A stretch of 64,000 bases of DNA. It comes from Pagrus major (Eukaryota > Chordata > Actinopteri > Spariformes > Sparidae). The position numbers and the translations under genes were made by a program. The notes under the pieces are model-generated. The model made no database searches. It was not told the origin of the DNA and was given only the letters and a program-made list of their open reading frames with translations. Positions 43,160 through 62,940 of this stretch are shown here, piece after piece (the stretch's first letter is position 1; each line of letters starts with the position of its first letter). The DNA is taken from contig NC_133218.1 in NCBI RefSeq assembly GCF_040436345.1, positions 21,369,570 through 21,433,569 on the forward strand, written 5' to 3'.

Positions 43160-44090
43160 AGATGGAGGAATCTTTCTCCTTCTCGCTTTACCAAACACTA
43201 AAACTCGTCAGTGAAGGGAAATCCTGTTCTCCACCAAACCCCTCATATCTGGACTCTCTTATACACGAAAAAATTGATCTTGATGAAGAGATCACATCTC
43301 TTCAATTCATCATCATGTCACACTAAAACAAATATCTGACAGAAGAACGGCACTTTATGGATGGATGACTGAAAGGAAGATCTGCTGACAGGACATTTCT
43401 GTGGACACTAAGATGTGCCAGACTTAATAGACAGAAATATTGAGGGAACTCAGAGGGTTGGTTTTGATTCTGTTACCAAAATGTCTTAAATTGTTGATCG
43501 AACAATCATGTTGTTTTGCACATACACTTACACAGATACACCTGATGTACCTGCCAAACACAACTGGTATTATTGGACCTCTTCAAGGACCTACTTCTTT
43601 AAAATGTATTCAACCTTAAATAGTTTGGACATTGTATGTTTTATTTTTGGATCTTCTGTTTCTGATGTAGCTGTTGCGTATTTATTGAAAATGAGATGAG
43701 CAACAAACAGCTTTATCAGACATTCATTACCACGCCATCATTTTGTCTAGTTAAGAAATAAGTGCCAAGAAATCAGGATGGTCTGTTACACAAGTGTAAC
43801 CAAAGTACACCAAAGTATAATTTGTTTTTTTCCTTCTGTCTTTCTCACACAGTACAAGTTGGTGCTCACACAAAACCCTGCTTAACTCAATGATTTGAAA
43901 GAAAAAGATTGGTACTGTTTGTTAATAATTTGTTTTAGACTTATACTTGTTGCCAATAATTTTGTGAGACTATAGGGGCGGATAACAAAGAAGAAAGTTT
44001 ATTGTGCAGGATTCTTTATATCAGTGTTGATACACCTCTTGGTGACGGTTTCCACCCCTAAAGAAATAAAAAGTATCTATATTTAAAAAA
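43160..44090 (+). other. slc39a13: slc39a13 3' UTR (approximate end)
   Basis: Follows the stop codon directly. The first good poly(A) signal downstream is AATAAA at 44065-44070, which would give a 3' UTR of about 0.9 kb. Confidence 0.5.
44065..44070 (+). terminator. slc39a13: Candidate slc39a13 poly(A) signal
   Basis: Canonical AATAAA in the context AAAGAAATAAAAAGTATC, followed by A-rich sequence. It is the first strong signal after the stop codon. Confidence 0.5.
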
Positions 44091-45968
44091 AGAAAACCTC
44101 ATGTTTATTAATTTCATGTTTTTCCATGATTTATTCCTATTTGATTTATGGTAATATTGTTATTTGTTGCAAATTCATACCCCTCCAGTCTTCAGCATCT
44201 TTTTTTTTTGCTGCAAAAACAATTTGTAAGATGGGCTGCTCTCTCAAACTCCAACAACTCTTCTGCCCCATTACAGAAAACTAAATATTCTGTCATCATA
44301 TGGCGTAAGCTTTTTAATTAAATCAAGCCTAATCCTATATCAAATAAAAGAGATGTAAATCTGTTAGATCTGGATTTTTATTTGGATCCACATTAAAGCT
44401 CATCTAAATTAAAATTATTAACAGTGCGAGGGAATTACAATTTTGATTTCCATGTATTGTTTTGGAAAGCATGTTTACCATGCTAACCATCTAACCCTGG
44501 CCCATCCCCAGTCCAAAGCTGCTCTGCTAGCAGCGTGAACACCGACCAAGGACGTTACATTAAAATCTGGATACAGTGTTGGAGACCGAGCCCCATTCAT
44601 CCCTGTGAAAGCTGCTTGAGCTCCCAGTTCTGACTGCTAGCTGCACATCTAACTGAGCTAACTAGCTACAGTTGGCAGCAGATAGCGGTTACTCTGGTGA
44701 TATGCTGCCCCCTATTTGTTTCAAGTATGAATTCAACAGGCGGCCAATTTTACTTAGTGTACCTTTTAGTCATGGATACCAGCCACCTAAATACGTCAGA
44801 TTTTTTTCATCAGGATCCATGCATTATTCCTTAAGAAATATTTGAAAATGGTGAAAAAGGTCCCATCTCAAAACCTGGATCTGTCCCTTTATCAGTTATC
44901 AGTTAATGGGGTCTATTCTGGGCCGAGATCCATCTTTCATCCAAGTTTTGCGGACATCTGATCATTAGTTTTTGTGTAATCCTGCTGACAAACCAACGGA
45001 CACCGGTGAAAACCTGGCGGAGGTAATAAAAAAATGATCCACCAAAAGACCACACATGGTAGTAGATAATTAGTATAACGAACTGGGACACGGGCCTGAT
45101 AAAGATATCAGCGGGTATAAGATATCCTAATAGACCTGTGTTAAGTTGCTGAGGCAGCGCAGTGTGTTGAGCTGACCACATGTCCAACACGAGCATATTT
45201 ATACTGCAAAGATCCTATGCCTAAAATGTCATATGGGAGTGGAGGGATGAAGGGTGTGTGTGGGGGGGTATTGATTGTGTGTTCACACTTGTCCAATTTC
45301 AACACAGTCTGTTTGGCAAGCTTCTGTTGCCATAACGACTCCGCCACGGGTTGCCTTCCTTAGTCATCAGCCTGTGAGCAGCCTATTGTCTGTGGGAGCC
45401 TTCCTTAGTCACAGCACAGAAGGACAACAAACAGCCAGTATGTACACTGTGGTGGACGACATTCAGAGGGAAACGGTGCAAACACACGAGTGACAAATCT
45501 TTCATTGATACTCAGATGAGATCCCGAATGGAGTCCGGATCAAGATGTCTGATTGATCTTGTGGACGGCAACGGTTTGCTGAGGATGAGAATAATCCTCT
45601 CAGTTTTACTGTGGTAAATATGAAGCAACCTTCGATTAATATGTAGTGAGATGTTAGCACAAATCCTAAAATTTCTATCAGCTCTCTGCCTGTGCTGAAG
45701 TCAACATCCCAGCATGATGTAAAACACCAACACTGTGCTGGTCTCCAACATGATTCAAATTTCACGACGGCACATAAAAACACTCAGTCATATCAGTGTT
45801 GTGTGCTGTGACGTGGTCCGGTGCCATCAGGAATCAGTTCCAGTCAGCTCAGTAACAGATGGTCAATCATCACAGTGGATGAGTCTCATTTTAGTTTCAA
45901 TCCAGTAGAAATAAAGGTTTAAAGGTGCAGGTATTTAATTAAATTTTGCTTTATTTGCATATTTCTAA
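44091..45968. other. Intergenic, slc39a13 to tmem178b, left part
   Basis: No gene was recognised. Short open frames at 44903-45783 have no motifs. Confidence 0.4.
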
Positions 45969-46436
45969 TTAAAGGGTAACTCCACCATTTTAACACATTA
46001 AAGTGTGTTTACAGGCCTTGTGGAGAGCTACTGTGTATGTGAAAAAGTAGTATAAAGCCTTTTGTGGCTCCAAAGGAAGCTGCGTGTGATCTGGTAAACT
46101 GCGGCCGAATTGCATTGTGGGTAAAGTAGGCACCTTTGAAAAGGAGGAAGAAAAAAATGTAATATCTCTGGTTCTGCTGTATTGATTGTGATTATTGATA
46201 ATTTGTTTTGCAATGCTAGACCAGTGGACTGCTTTTCAAAGCCTGGTGCTTACATTACCCACAATGCAATTTAGCCACTGAGTGACATCACTGGAGGTAA
46301 TTTATCAGATTACATGCAGCTTCCTCTGGAGCCACAAAAGGCTTTGTGCCATCTTTTTTCCCCTACATATGCAGTCGTACTCCCCAAGACCTGTAAACAC
46401 ACTTTAGTGTGTGAAATTGGTGGAGTCACCCTTTAA
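45969..46436. mobile_element. TTAA-flanked palindromic MITE, 468 bp
   Basis: TTAA at both ends (45969-45972, 46433-46436). The ends match on opposite strands: AAAGGGTAACTCCACCATTT and AAAGGGTGACTCCACCAATT. Homology continues inward through ACACACTTTA...CAGG, AGCCTTTTGTGGCTCC...GGAAGCTGC and the inverted CATTGTGGGTAA blocks, so most of the element can fold into one hairpin. No ORF. Confidence 0.8.
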
Positions 46437-46981
46437 GTACAGCACTACCAAAGCAAAGTCAGAAAATAACCCAGGAAATATATAATCTTATACTACACAA
46501 TATGAAATATAGTTGTATGATGGATATAGGGTTGATATAATGTGATTATACTAAACACAACTATATTCATGTCACCTTCACATCACTATAATAATACTAT
46601 GAGGAAAGAAAAACTAAATACAAACAAAAAAACTAATTAAAACAATCAAAACAAAAAAAAAATTCTGCTACACAAAATTAGTTTTGTTTGTTCCAGACTT
46701 TTCCTTGAATGTTTTTGTTCTTGCAAATTATAAGATAACTTAAGGTGCCTCTAGCCTTTTAAAAATGATTGAAACCAGACAAATTATTTTGCACACAGAC
46801 TCCGGTTAAAGATAAACTTGTCTAATATTTAAACATCACACATAAATGTATTCTTGCAAGTTAGTCAATAGTCAGTGTGCAAGAGTTTGCTTGCAAAAAG
46901 AAAATATTGAAATAAATTAAGGAAAAACTCTTTGGCTGTGGCTGAGCAAAGACTGGCAACGTAACAGGTTATAGGGCGTCT

Positions 46982-47345
46982 ACAAAAGCACAGAAAAGGC
47001 TCTACTTCTTACAGAAACTTAAGAAGGGTAAATTCTGGTGTCAAGCTCTCATCCACTTTTATAGAGGAGCAATAGAAAGCACTCTTATTGGAAACATCAC
47101 AAACTGGCCCAGGACAGGAAGGCTCTACAGCCAGTGATTAAAGCCGCCCCGAGAACATCATTGGTACCCATCTACAGAGCATCAGTGACATCGGTGAAGT
47201 GTGATGTCTGCACAAGACAACGCCCACCCCAGCCACAGTCTGTTCACCCTGCTGCCATCTGGAGATACAGAAGTATCCGCTGCCGTACCACCAGACTACA
47301 GAGCAGAAAGGGACTTCAACTAACATTTTATTACACAACCCTGTG
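46982..47345 (+). pseudogene. LINE ORF2 C-terminal fragment
   Basis: The first 50 codons from 46982 read KAQKRLYFLQKLKKGKFW, FYRGAIESTLIGNITNWPR and GRLYSQ, then a stop. After a frame change, 47130-47340 reads ALQPVIKAAPRTSL and YRSIRCRTTRLQS. This order is the end of the reverse-transcriptase protein of L2/Rex-like non-LTR elements. There is no full domain and a frame break, so it is dead. Confidence 0.7.
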
Positions 47346-47359
47346 TTGTAGAATGACAA

Positions 47360-47656
47360 TTAAAGGTGCACTATGTCTAGAAAGATCTTCACTGACTACT
47401 ACTGATTTTGTCATGCCTAAACAAACTGAATAAACAAACTGTCTTTGTTTTCATGACTGAACAAACAACCTGACCTTAAAGGATAACACAGTTTCATACA
47501 CTTTTACTTTGCTTATATGTGGCAGACCCTGCCGCCTGTCTAGCTTTAAACAGTGTTCTGGGGACTTTATTTTCCTCTTCGAACGGCTTGTTTATTCAGT
47601 TATGGAAAAACTAAATACTTCTGAGTTTGTATTATTACCTCATTACACCCCTTTAA
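47360..47656 (-). mobile_element. TTAA-type MITE, family A copy 3
   Basis: TTAA at 47360-47363 and 47653-47656. Read on the minus strand it matches the copy at 24772-25107, including the GGCAGACCCTGCCGCC...CTAGCTTTAAACA block (reversed) and the AAGATCTTC segment near the other end. Its outer TTAAAGGTGCACTATGT end resembles that of family A copy 5. Confidence 0.6.
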
Positions 47657-47799
47657 ATGAATATTGAACATTGTTCTTGTATTATTGTCCACAGGGCCTC
47701 CATGCAAAGAGAGTGAACTTCTCTGATTTGACCACCCTGTACAGAAAAAGGTGGGATGAATGGGGGTGAGTGGTGCTTACTGATTTAAAAAGATGAACC

Positions 47800-48257
47800 T
47801 GCAGATGATTAAACTCTCCCTCCACTGCACCTGTGTTTTGCATGTTTACCAAACCCAAAAGGTGACCGTTCAAGCATCACAAATGACAACTCCCCCACAG
47901 CAGAGCAGCGCTCTCCTCTCCTGTCCTCGCCATCCCGCAGCAACCTGGAGGAGAGAGAGCGCAACTACATCACTGCCCCTGCCTCCTCCTCACAGCGTTG
48001 GTCGCCATCCATCCCCTCTCCTCCTCCTGTACCATAACAGATGGTGGGAACAACATTGCATCCACCGGGTACCACAACAATAGACCGCAGCATCCAGTCC
48101 AGACAGCGCTGGCCTCGCACCATCATGCTCCTTGTGCAGGACTGCGTGAGGCTCTGAGTGCCGTCGTGATTCATTTCACGCGGTACCACCACCACCACCA
48201 CCACGGCCACGGAGGAAGCTTCTTGCGACTGTTTGGGCTCTCCATCGAGCGGGGAAG
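47800..48257 (+). promoter_or_regulatory. tmem178b: tmem178b 5' leader and promoter region
   Basis: A GC-richer region directly upstream of the start codon. It has a (CCA)n run at about 48185-48203 that reads as poly-His in one frame. An ATG at 48041 opens a 38-codon frame ending at 48155-48157. No TATA box was identified; the transcription start is unknown. Confidence 0.4.
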
Positions 48258-55947
<7,690 letters not shown>

Positions 55948-57755
55948 CAGAGGCGTCATGAAGCGACCGACCCACCGAACGCACAAGCCACACCCTTCCA
56001 ACCTTGATGTTTAACTCTGAAACAGTTTTTGTCTGATCACCATCTCACACCACCCTCGACATCTCCATCCCCCTTCAGTGTTCAGTGTGCCTGAGAAGGA
56101 GCAAAGCAACGAAAAACTTCACACACCTAATCTCGAAAATCCCTGAGGGACCTCCAGGAACACCAAACGTAAACACCCACAGTAACGTACGTCTGGGCCA
56201 TGGCTCTCATAGCACAAATAAGACATTTTTTTTGGTTCAGATGTTTGACATGCTGACTCTAAAGGTGACTGTTTTCTCTGAAGAGAATTTGTCTTAAAAT
56301 GGTGCTCTCTTAAATACATAAAACCACACACACTCCCACACAAAACACACACACACACACCAGCACATGGTTTTCCACACACGCTCAATTACTTCGAATG
56401 ATTCATGGGAGAAATCCTCCAGAAGGATCAAACACACAAACATCAAGCCAGAGCATCATGTCAGCATTCCTCTTTCAGTCGAGTAATGTGTGCTGTGTTA
56501 TCGTTCGTAATGAAAAAAAAAAATCTGGTGTTGACTGCCCATTGCTTATTCGTAGTGTAGCACACTAACTGATATCAAGCATGAGCCCCGGGAGTAACGT
56601 CTGCAGCCTCTGCAGAGCACAAAATGCATCTAGCAGCGCGGTCAGTACGTTAAAAACACACAGAAGTCAATTTGCATTGAAAAGCAAATTGTTTCTTCTT
56701 TAAAGATTCTGTATGTAAAAATGCATCTCTATGTAGATCCAGATCATCATTTGTGTAAAGTAGATTTTGAATAAGAATGTTTGTTTTCTGTTTGTTGAGC
56801 GGTAATGATGGCTGACAGGGTGGAGAGGATATAGAGTTAGAGGATGGTGCTCGGAGCATGAATCCATTATTGGATTCAGCAACATTAAGGTATTTTGTTG
56901 TACCAAACTGACAAACCCGACCCGCTTGTTTACTGAAAGCTGAGTCATAACCTGACAAAAGCAAAAACATAAAGCCAAACTGTGAAGGAGGTATTTGATT
57001 GCTCCATTGTTTACCCTCAATATCGGTCAGCATTTTTGTGTAACATGAGCAACTTAAGCAATTTTAGAAGAAAAAAAAAATGCAACTTCACTAAACACGA
57101 AAGCACAAGCTGCGTCCCAGAGCCTCACCTAGTACAATAATATAGTGACATCCACATTGTTAGAGGGCAATCATGTCTGAGATGAAATCTGGCTCAGTTA
57201 CAGCCGAAAACAATGAAACAAGCACAATATGAAAGAAAATGTATGTAATAGACATCATTGTCCCACAATGCAATGCACAATGGAAAAAGAGGAGCTCCTC
57301 ACTCAGATCTATGTTGAACAGATGTGGATGCGGTGCAGTGGTGTCTTGGAAAACAAAACAGAAACAAAAATAAAAAAACAGAAGTAAAGATGAAGTAATA
57401 AAACCATAAAACATGTTTGATTCCAAATTCACAGTTTGACTGATGTGTAGAACACATCTTAAGATAAAACACACATTTATTGTGTACTGACTTACGAAAT
57501 GGTTCATTGTATATTATGTAGTATGCCATAGGAACGTGGGAATCATTCAATTTTTCTCTCACTCTCGTGATTCAATCGTTAGGTTAAAAATGCCTCCAAA
57601 TCTGGTTTCGGAAAAAAGCACAAAATAGTCATTTAGAAAGACTCTTGACTGCAGCGACGTAAATTCGAAGCTGTATTCCAAAAACACACTGTGTACTCAT
57701 TTTGTTTTTTGATCATGGTACACTCGCATATGGGAGATTACAAAATGATGTATAG
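55948..57755 (+). other. tmem178b: tmem178b 3' UTR and downstream sequence
   Basis: Follows the tmem178b stop. The end of the transcript is not determined; an AATAAA occurs at about 57369 within an A-rich run. A short CA repeat lies near 56346-56360. Minus-strand open frames at 56650-57562 have no family resemblance. Confidence 0.35.
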
Positions 57756-58406
57756 TTAAAGTTATAGTGTGTAGGATTTAGTGGCAGTGGCGGTGATCCC
57801 TCATCTTAGCCTCCCCTATGGTGGCCGCTAAAAAGAGCCAGTGTTTGGTTTGTCTGTTGTGGGCTGCTGTAGAAACATGGTGGTGCAACATAGAACAGCG
57901 CCAGGCTTTGAAGCCAACTTCCGTAGTGGCCAAACCGTGCAATTACAACATCACGTGATGCACTGGGGCACAAAAAGACTTTTTCCCATAAGCTTAAATT
58001 GTGAGAGAAGTGACTGTGAAATAGTGGATTTTTTTGAGCGCCATAACCCTTCAAGAAAGTCTCGAAGAGCCACAAGATTAAATGATTTCATCTTAATTCA
58101 AGTTAGCCGGGTGGTAAACCAATAGTTAATCTGCTCGGTCGATCGAGATTTTTTGGCTTCATGCGTCACAGAGCAGCTTTCCATTGAATGAATGGGGCCC
58201 CGCCTCCGAAGCTGTATCCAGGTATCATTATACGTCCATGAAGAGGACCCACTCCCTCTGTAAATAGCAAAAGGCTCATTCTAAGGTAACAAAATCACAA
58301 CGATTCTTAGGTTCGGATGATTATACACCAATGAGATGATAATTATGAATATTATGCTCCATTTATGCCCCTGAATCTTCCTAAATCCTACACACTGGAC
58401 CTTTAA
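57756..58406. mobile_element. TTAA-flanked MITE, 651 bp
   Basis: TTAA at 57756-57759 and 58403-58406. The ends are inverted: AAAGTTATAGTGTGTAGGAT on the left and AAAGGTCCAGTGTGTAGGAT on the reversed right. From memory this is a frequent fish MITE. The interior is non-coding. Confidence 0.75.
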
Positions 58407-59571
58407 AATCACAAGTATTCATAATTAAATGGCTTTTAAGTGTTGTGTTCATGGACACTAATGACTAACAATTTCTAGTATTGGACAGGGCCATGTGAAA
58501 CAGGGTTAAGCAGGTAGTTCAGTGGAAAAGAAGAAGCGATTCTCTTGTGGGTGATAATAACACAGCAGCCAGTTTTCTGTCACGCAGATTCTCCCCCCCG
58601 AGTCATTAGAGCTAATTTATTTTAAAGTTTTCAAGCTTACTTCAACTTCATGATCGAGAATATTACAGCCATGTGTGATGAAGTTTTTATAAATGTTGAT
58701 TGCTGGAGATGAGTCATGAGATATTCTATCAGCTATGTCAAATAACTTTCTTAGAAAAAAAAACAACGGTGTTATAATGTGTATTGACGACACTGTGCGT
58801 GATGTTCAGTCCTTTCACCATCACCATTAACCTCCTTGTGAGGCTACCACTTTTCAGAAGTCGAGGAAATTAACTGAGGCATGATTGAAAAACTGTATCT
58901 TCAGTGTCTTGTTGAATCTTTGCACTTTGCTGGGTCTCATACAAAGTCTGTGAACCTGAAGTCTGAGCAGGTGGAGTTATACATAATATGTTTGTAAGGC
59001 CACATACAGGAGCAAAAGATGACCAGAGCATGTAATAAGCACCCTGTTGTGTCTTACAAAGAGTTTGGGTTTTATACCATGTTGTGTGTTTAGGGTCAGT
59101 TGGTCTAGGCTCTTATTGTGAAAATATTTATGCCAGAAACACGAACGTACCATAAATATAAAACCATTATATCTATGGTCATTGCACTGACAGTTGAGTC
59201 AGTGTATTCTTTGATGTCCTGCGACTCACAGAATGCTGTTTGGTGTTTTGGTTTTATAAAAGTTTTAAGTTCACACCCAAACTACACAGTAATATAAGTA
59301 TTACTGTCAGCGGTAACCTGTAATGTATAAGTACATGGTGCAAGTATAGTATGTGTTAGGACTGAAGCACAATTGCACACAAATCTTACAAGTTTTTTGT
59401 GTATTATAGGTGGTAAAATCTGACTTTTCCGATACTAATGTTCCACCACTGCACATGTGCAGGACTTTGTCAAAAAAAAAAGGTATTAGAAGCAAAAACA
59501 ATTTAAAGCATAAACATGTTTACACCCCCATAGCTTAAATAGCAAATTTCAAGAACACAGACACACATTTT
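58407..59571. other. Intergenic, no gene recognised
   Basis: AT-rich sequence between two TTAA elements. Only short open frames. Confidence 0.45.
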
Positions 59572-60551
59572 TTAAAGGGACAGTTCACCCCAAAATCAAA
59601 AATACATATTCTTCCTCACACCTGTTGTGTTTATTTATTTATTTATTTAATTTTTTTGTCATCCATCAAGATTGTTCTGGTGTTAGTTTCAGAGTTTTGT
59701 AGATATTGGCTCTAGGGATGTCTGCCTTCTCTTGAATGTAATGGAACGAGATGGCACTTGGCTTGTGGTGCTCAAAAGAAAAAAGAAAAAAAAAAACCTC
59801 TGAAAAACTCAACGGCAATGTCTCTCTCCAGAAACCATGTCCCAGTTAGTCAAGACAATTCAGAGACCTTATCAGAAGTTTCATGTAGGACCTATTTTTT
59901 TTCTGTATCCCCTCTCAAAAGGAAGCTTGCATATGTGCGAGCACATTTATGCTTTGGCAATATTGTTCATATAATCTACATGTCAATAAAGCACCTTTGA
60001 ATTGAATTGAATTGAACTGAATTTAAAAAAATGCTATGCAATGACAGGCAACCACTCACCACCATCTGAAATAATTTTCTGGAAATGTAATCATAAATTC
60101 CAGTTTTACTGCTGTTCTGTGTGTGGTTTGTCCACATGTTGTTGCCGTAGTTAACTGTCCACAACAGCAGGCAGTTACTCTTTCAGGGTAGTGACCGTGC
60201 ATCTACTCATAGACGAGAGGGTAGCTAACTTAGCCAGCTAACGTCACAACTCAGTCAAAGGGGATGACATTAATATTTACATTAAACACAGCATGTGCAT
60301 CTACGTAAATGTCAGATGTACACTTCCTTTTGCTCGGCGATTAAGAAAACAAAATAGTTCACACCAAGGTCTGTGGATTACCTTGAATAACCGACTGCCA
60401 TCTAGTTCCATCATATTTGAGAGAGGGCAGACATCTTGTCAGCTGATATCTCCCAAACTCAGCAACTCACATCAAAACTATATGGATAAAAACCTCTGCA
60501 GGTCAGACAAGGAATATGTATTTTTGATTTTGGGGTGAACTATCCCTTTAA
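59572..60551. mobile_element. TTAA-flanked MITE with near-perfect ends, 980 bp
   Basis: TTAA at 59572-59575 and 60548-60551. For about 36 bases the two ends match on opposite strands (AGTTCACCCCAAAATCAAAA then ATACATATTC), with very few differences. A retroposon tail (AAAGCACCTTTGAATTGAAT near 59987, followed by GAATT repeats) is inserted or carried in the middle. No transposase. The similarity of the ends suggests a relatively recent insertion. Confidence 0.8.
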
Positions 60552-61740
60552 AAAAACAGATTTTGTCATTGATTGGATTGATATTCAATATAGAAGAACA
60601 GTAGCACACAGTAGCAAGATTTACAAAACATTACGAATAATGTACTTTAGAGAACGAATGAGGTCAGCACAGTGTAACAATGCATTTGAAATTGATGTAA
60701 AATCCCTCTCAAAGTGACAACTTCCTGTGTTTCATGAGGAACTTAGAAATGTACTCTGTGCAATGAGAGATGCCCTGTGAAAATGCCGCCGTTTAGAGCG
60801 GCACTCGTTTCAGTAGCACAGCTATTATTTTCTACAAGTCATTTATACTGGTTCAATCCACTGCAGATGTTAAGTGGGGACTTAAAAAGACATTACAGTC
60901 TTGCATGATATCATTACAGTTAGTTTCTTTCAATATATTAAAACTTGTGTCCATTTTTAATCAATTTATTTTACTGAAATAAAAATATGTAATTACTAAT
61001 GTGTTGTTTGGTGACTTAGTGTATTTGTGTTTTTCCCCATTAATGTTCCTTTTTTGACAAGCAAACATTTAGTTCAGTTAAGTTTAGTGACCAAATCCTA
61101 ATCCTGCTGACGAGGCAGAATTGTGTTTTGTACAGTTGTATCTTTTTGTTCATGTGGCAACAAAACTGAAGACAGATTTCCAGCCTAAATAAGAGATAAA
61201 TGTCACTGAGAGGTGAGACACGACCACAGCAGCCTCCTCCAAACAGGCACGGAGGCGAGGCTTGGCCTTTTGTCACTTAGGACATGGTGCCATCTAGAGG
61301 GAGGACTTGATGTTTTTGTGCCTTTTACCTTTTAAAGGCCGAGGTGATAAAATATCTCTGCCGCAGGTCCATAATGTGAAAGTAAATGAAAAAAAGACAT
61401 ATACAAGTGTTTTTTGCATTCATCGTGTAATACAGAATATTAAATAAATGACAAATTATGATACATACCTTTAAAACAAAATGTTATAAGCTGTAATTTA
61501 GACTGTGCAAGATTTTCTCTTTTCCATTTTTTTGTAGTTTATTCTAAAGAGAACATTTTTATCCAGTAAAATAATAAAAGTACAAAAAAAAACCTTTATG
61601 CATAGATCTTTAAAACTACATCTCAATCTGCTGCTAGGAGATCCAAAATACAAACATACAGATTTAAACTACAGGACAACAACACATTAACACATAGCTG
61701 TTTGTTTACTCACTAAACTACAACAGTACAAATGGAAAAC
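60552..61740. other. Intergenic, no gene recognised
   Basis: Nothing supported apart from poly(A)-rich runs near 61585. Part of this may belong to the 3' UTR of the gas2-type gene on the minus strand. Confidence 0.4.
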
Positions 61741-62053
61741 TTAAAGGTGCACAATGTAGTTTGGGGGAAGAAATTTGAGGAGAAGCGAACGAGAGAGGAA
61801 GAGAATGAGCGAAAAGCTGAAGAAAATCATCAGTCATGATTGACTTTTTATGAATGAATAAGTGGAATAAACCAATTGTCTTCAAAGGTAGTAGCCACCT
61901 TCCTGGCTTTAAACAGACCTAATTATCTAACTCTGAGGATGGCTTGTTTATAATGGAAATAAATCAAATAAATATTTCTGAGTTTGTATTATTATTTGAT
62001 TAAAACTGTAAATATCTCTTATTCTTTTCCAAAACTACAGAGTGCACCTTTAA
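61741..62053. mobile_element. TTAA-type MITE, family A copy 5
   Basis: TTAA at 61741-61744 and 62050-62053, with inverted ends TTAAAGGTGCACAATGTAGT and, reversed from the right, TTAAAGGTGCACTCTGTAGT. The right half contains TATTTCTGAGTTTGTATTAT as in copies 3 and 4. Non-coding. Confidence 0.65.
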
Positions 62054-62111
62054 CTCCACACCTCCCTTGTAAGGATATTAGATGATGATGATGATTATTT
62101 AATAGTTACGA

Positions 62112-62230
62112 TATATAGTACATAACAGCTATTGCTGCAACCAAGGATTAATATCATGAATGATTATTGATATTCAGTTTATTATCATGTATGAAATGCA
62201 GCAAATCCTCACATTAAAGAAGCTGGAGCC
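62112..62230 (+). repeat. Partial copy of the 34505-34835 element family
   Basis: Contains TTGCTGCAACCAAGGATTAA and AGAAGCTGGAGCCAGCACAT; decayed. Confidence 0.35.
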
Positions 62231-62406
62231 AGCACATGTTTGGTATACATTACAACATAATAATCAGCTAAGACGACTGTTAGAAAACATGGGATTTCCT
62301 TTTAAACGTGAACTATATGTTACATCGTAACCTTGTACAGTTTGGTCTGATTAAATGTTCACCGCTGCTGCTCAGAGCCTGAAGCAGGAGCGAGCAGTTT
62401 GAGAGT

Positions 62407-62622
62407 CTACTTCTTGCCACGGTAATGGGCACCGACCACCATGTAGCTGTCAGGGGAGATGTTCAAACCGGGAGCCTTCGCTTTGTCCCGACAGACCCTG
62501 ACCTCGGATCTGCCATACGGTCCTCCTCCTCCTCCTCTGCAGGGGTCGTGTTTCTGCAGGTAACTGATGAAGGTCTCCCAGCCTCCGCCTACACGTACCA
62601 TCACATGACGCTCATTCAGCAT
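62407..62622 (-). CDS. gas2: gas2-type gene, last coding exon (partial gene)
   Basis: Encodes the C-terminal end of a growth-arrest-specific 2 family protein, a cytoskeletal linker with an actin-binding CH domain and a microtubule-binding GAR domain. Acceptor CCTCTGCAG|ATGCTG at 62623/62622, stop at 62407-62409. The 71 residues contain the end of the GAR domain ([18 protein letters not shown], then KHDPCR). A tail with [15 protein letters not shown] follows. The short tail after KHDPCR points to GAS2 itself rather than the longer GAS2L1-3 proteins. After KHDPCR a GGGGG run, encoded by CTC/TCC-type triplets, replaces the usual sequence. The initial ATG is internal, not a start. Upstream exons lie beyond the right edge. 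Paralog (gas2a or gas2b) undecided. Confidence 0.8.
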   Translation of the reverse strand: MLNERHVMVRVGGGWETFISYLQKHDPCRGGGGGPYGRSEVRVCRDKAKAPGLNISPDSYMVVGAHYRGKK

Positions 62623-62739
62623 CTGCAGAGGGGACACCAGACAGTACAGTCACGAAGGGAATGATGTTGAAATAAAGAGTGCATATATTTTCTGGCTGAT
62701 ACATTGCCCGGATGTTTATGAATTCTCCATTGTATGAAA

Positions 62740-62742
<3 letters not shown>

Positions 62743-62780
<38 letters not shown>
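62743..62780. repeat. (AC)n microsatellite
   Basis: About 18 uninterrupted AC units. Confidence 0.95.
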
Positions 62781-62781
<1 letters not shown>

Positions 62782-62908
62782 AATCTAATATTTACAAGCT
62801 GCTCATGCATGTGTAGCTGGAGCTATGAAAGGCAAATGATCTCTCATGGATAGCTTTGTCAAAATCTCATTAAACCAAATGAAACAACACCTCGTGGCAC
62901 CAGCTGAG

Positions 62909-62911
<3 letters not shown>

Positions 62912-62940
<29 letters not shown>
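62912..62940. repeat. (AC)n microsatellite
   Basis: About 14 AC units. Confidence 0.95.

Noticed and set aside
47965-48210. Frames with poly-Val or poly-His near the tmem178b start
   Set aside because: Produced by the CCA/CAC triplet run in the leader.
56650-57562. Several minus-strand frames of 87-127 codons downstream of tmem178b
   Set aside because: AT-rich, Phe/Leu-heavy and without conserved motifs; probably random frames in the 3' region.
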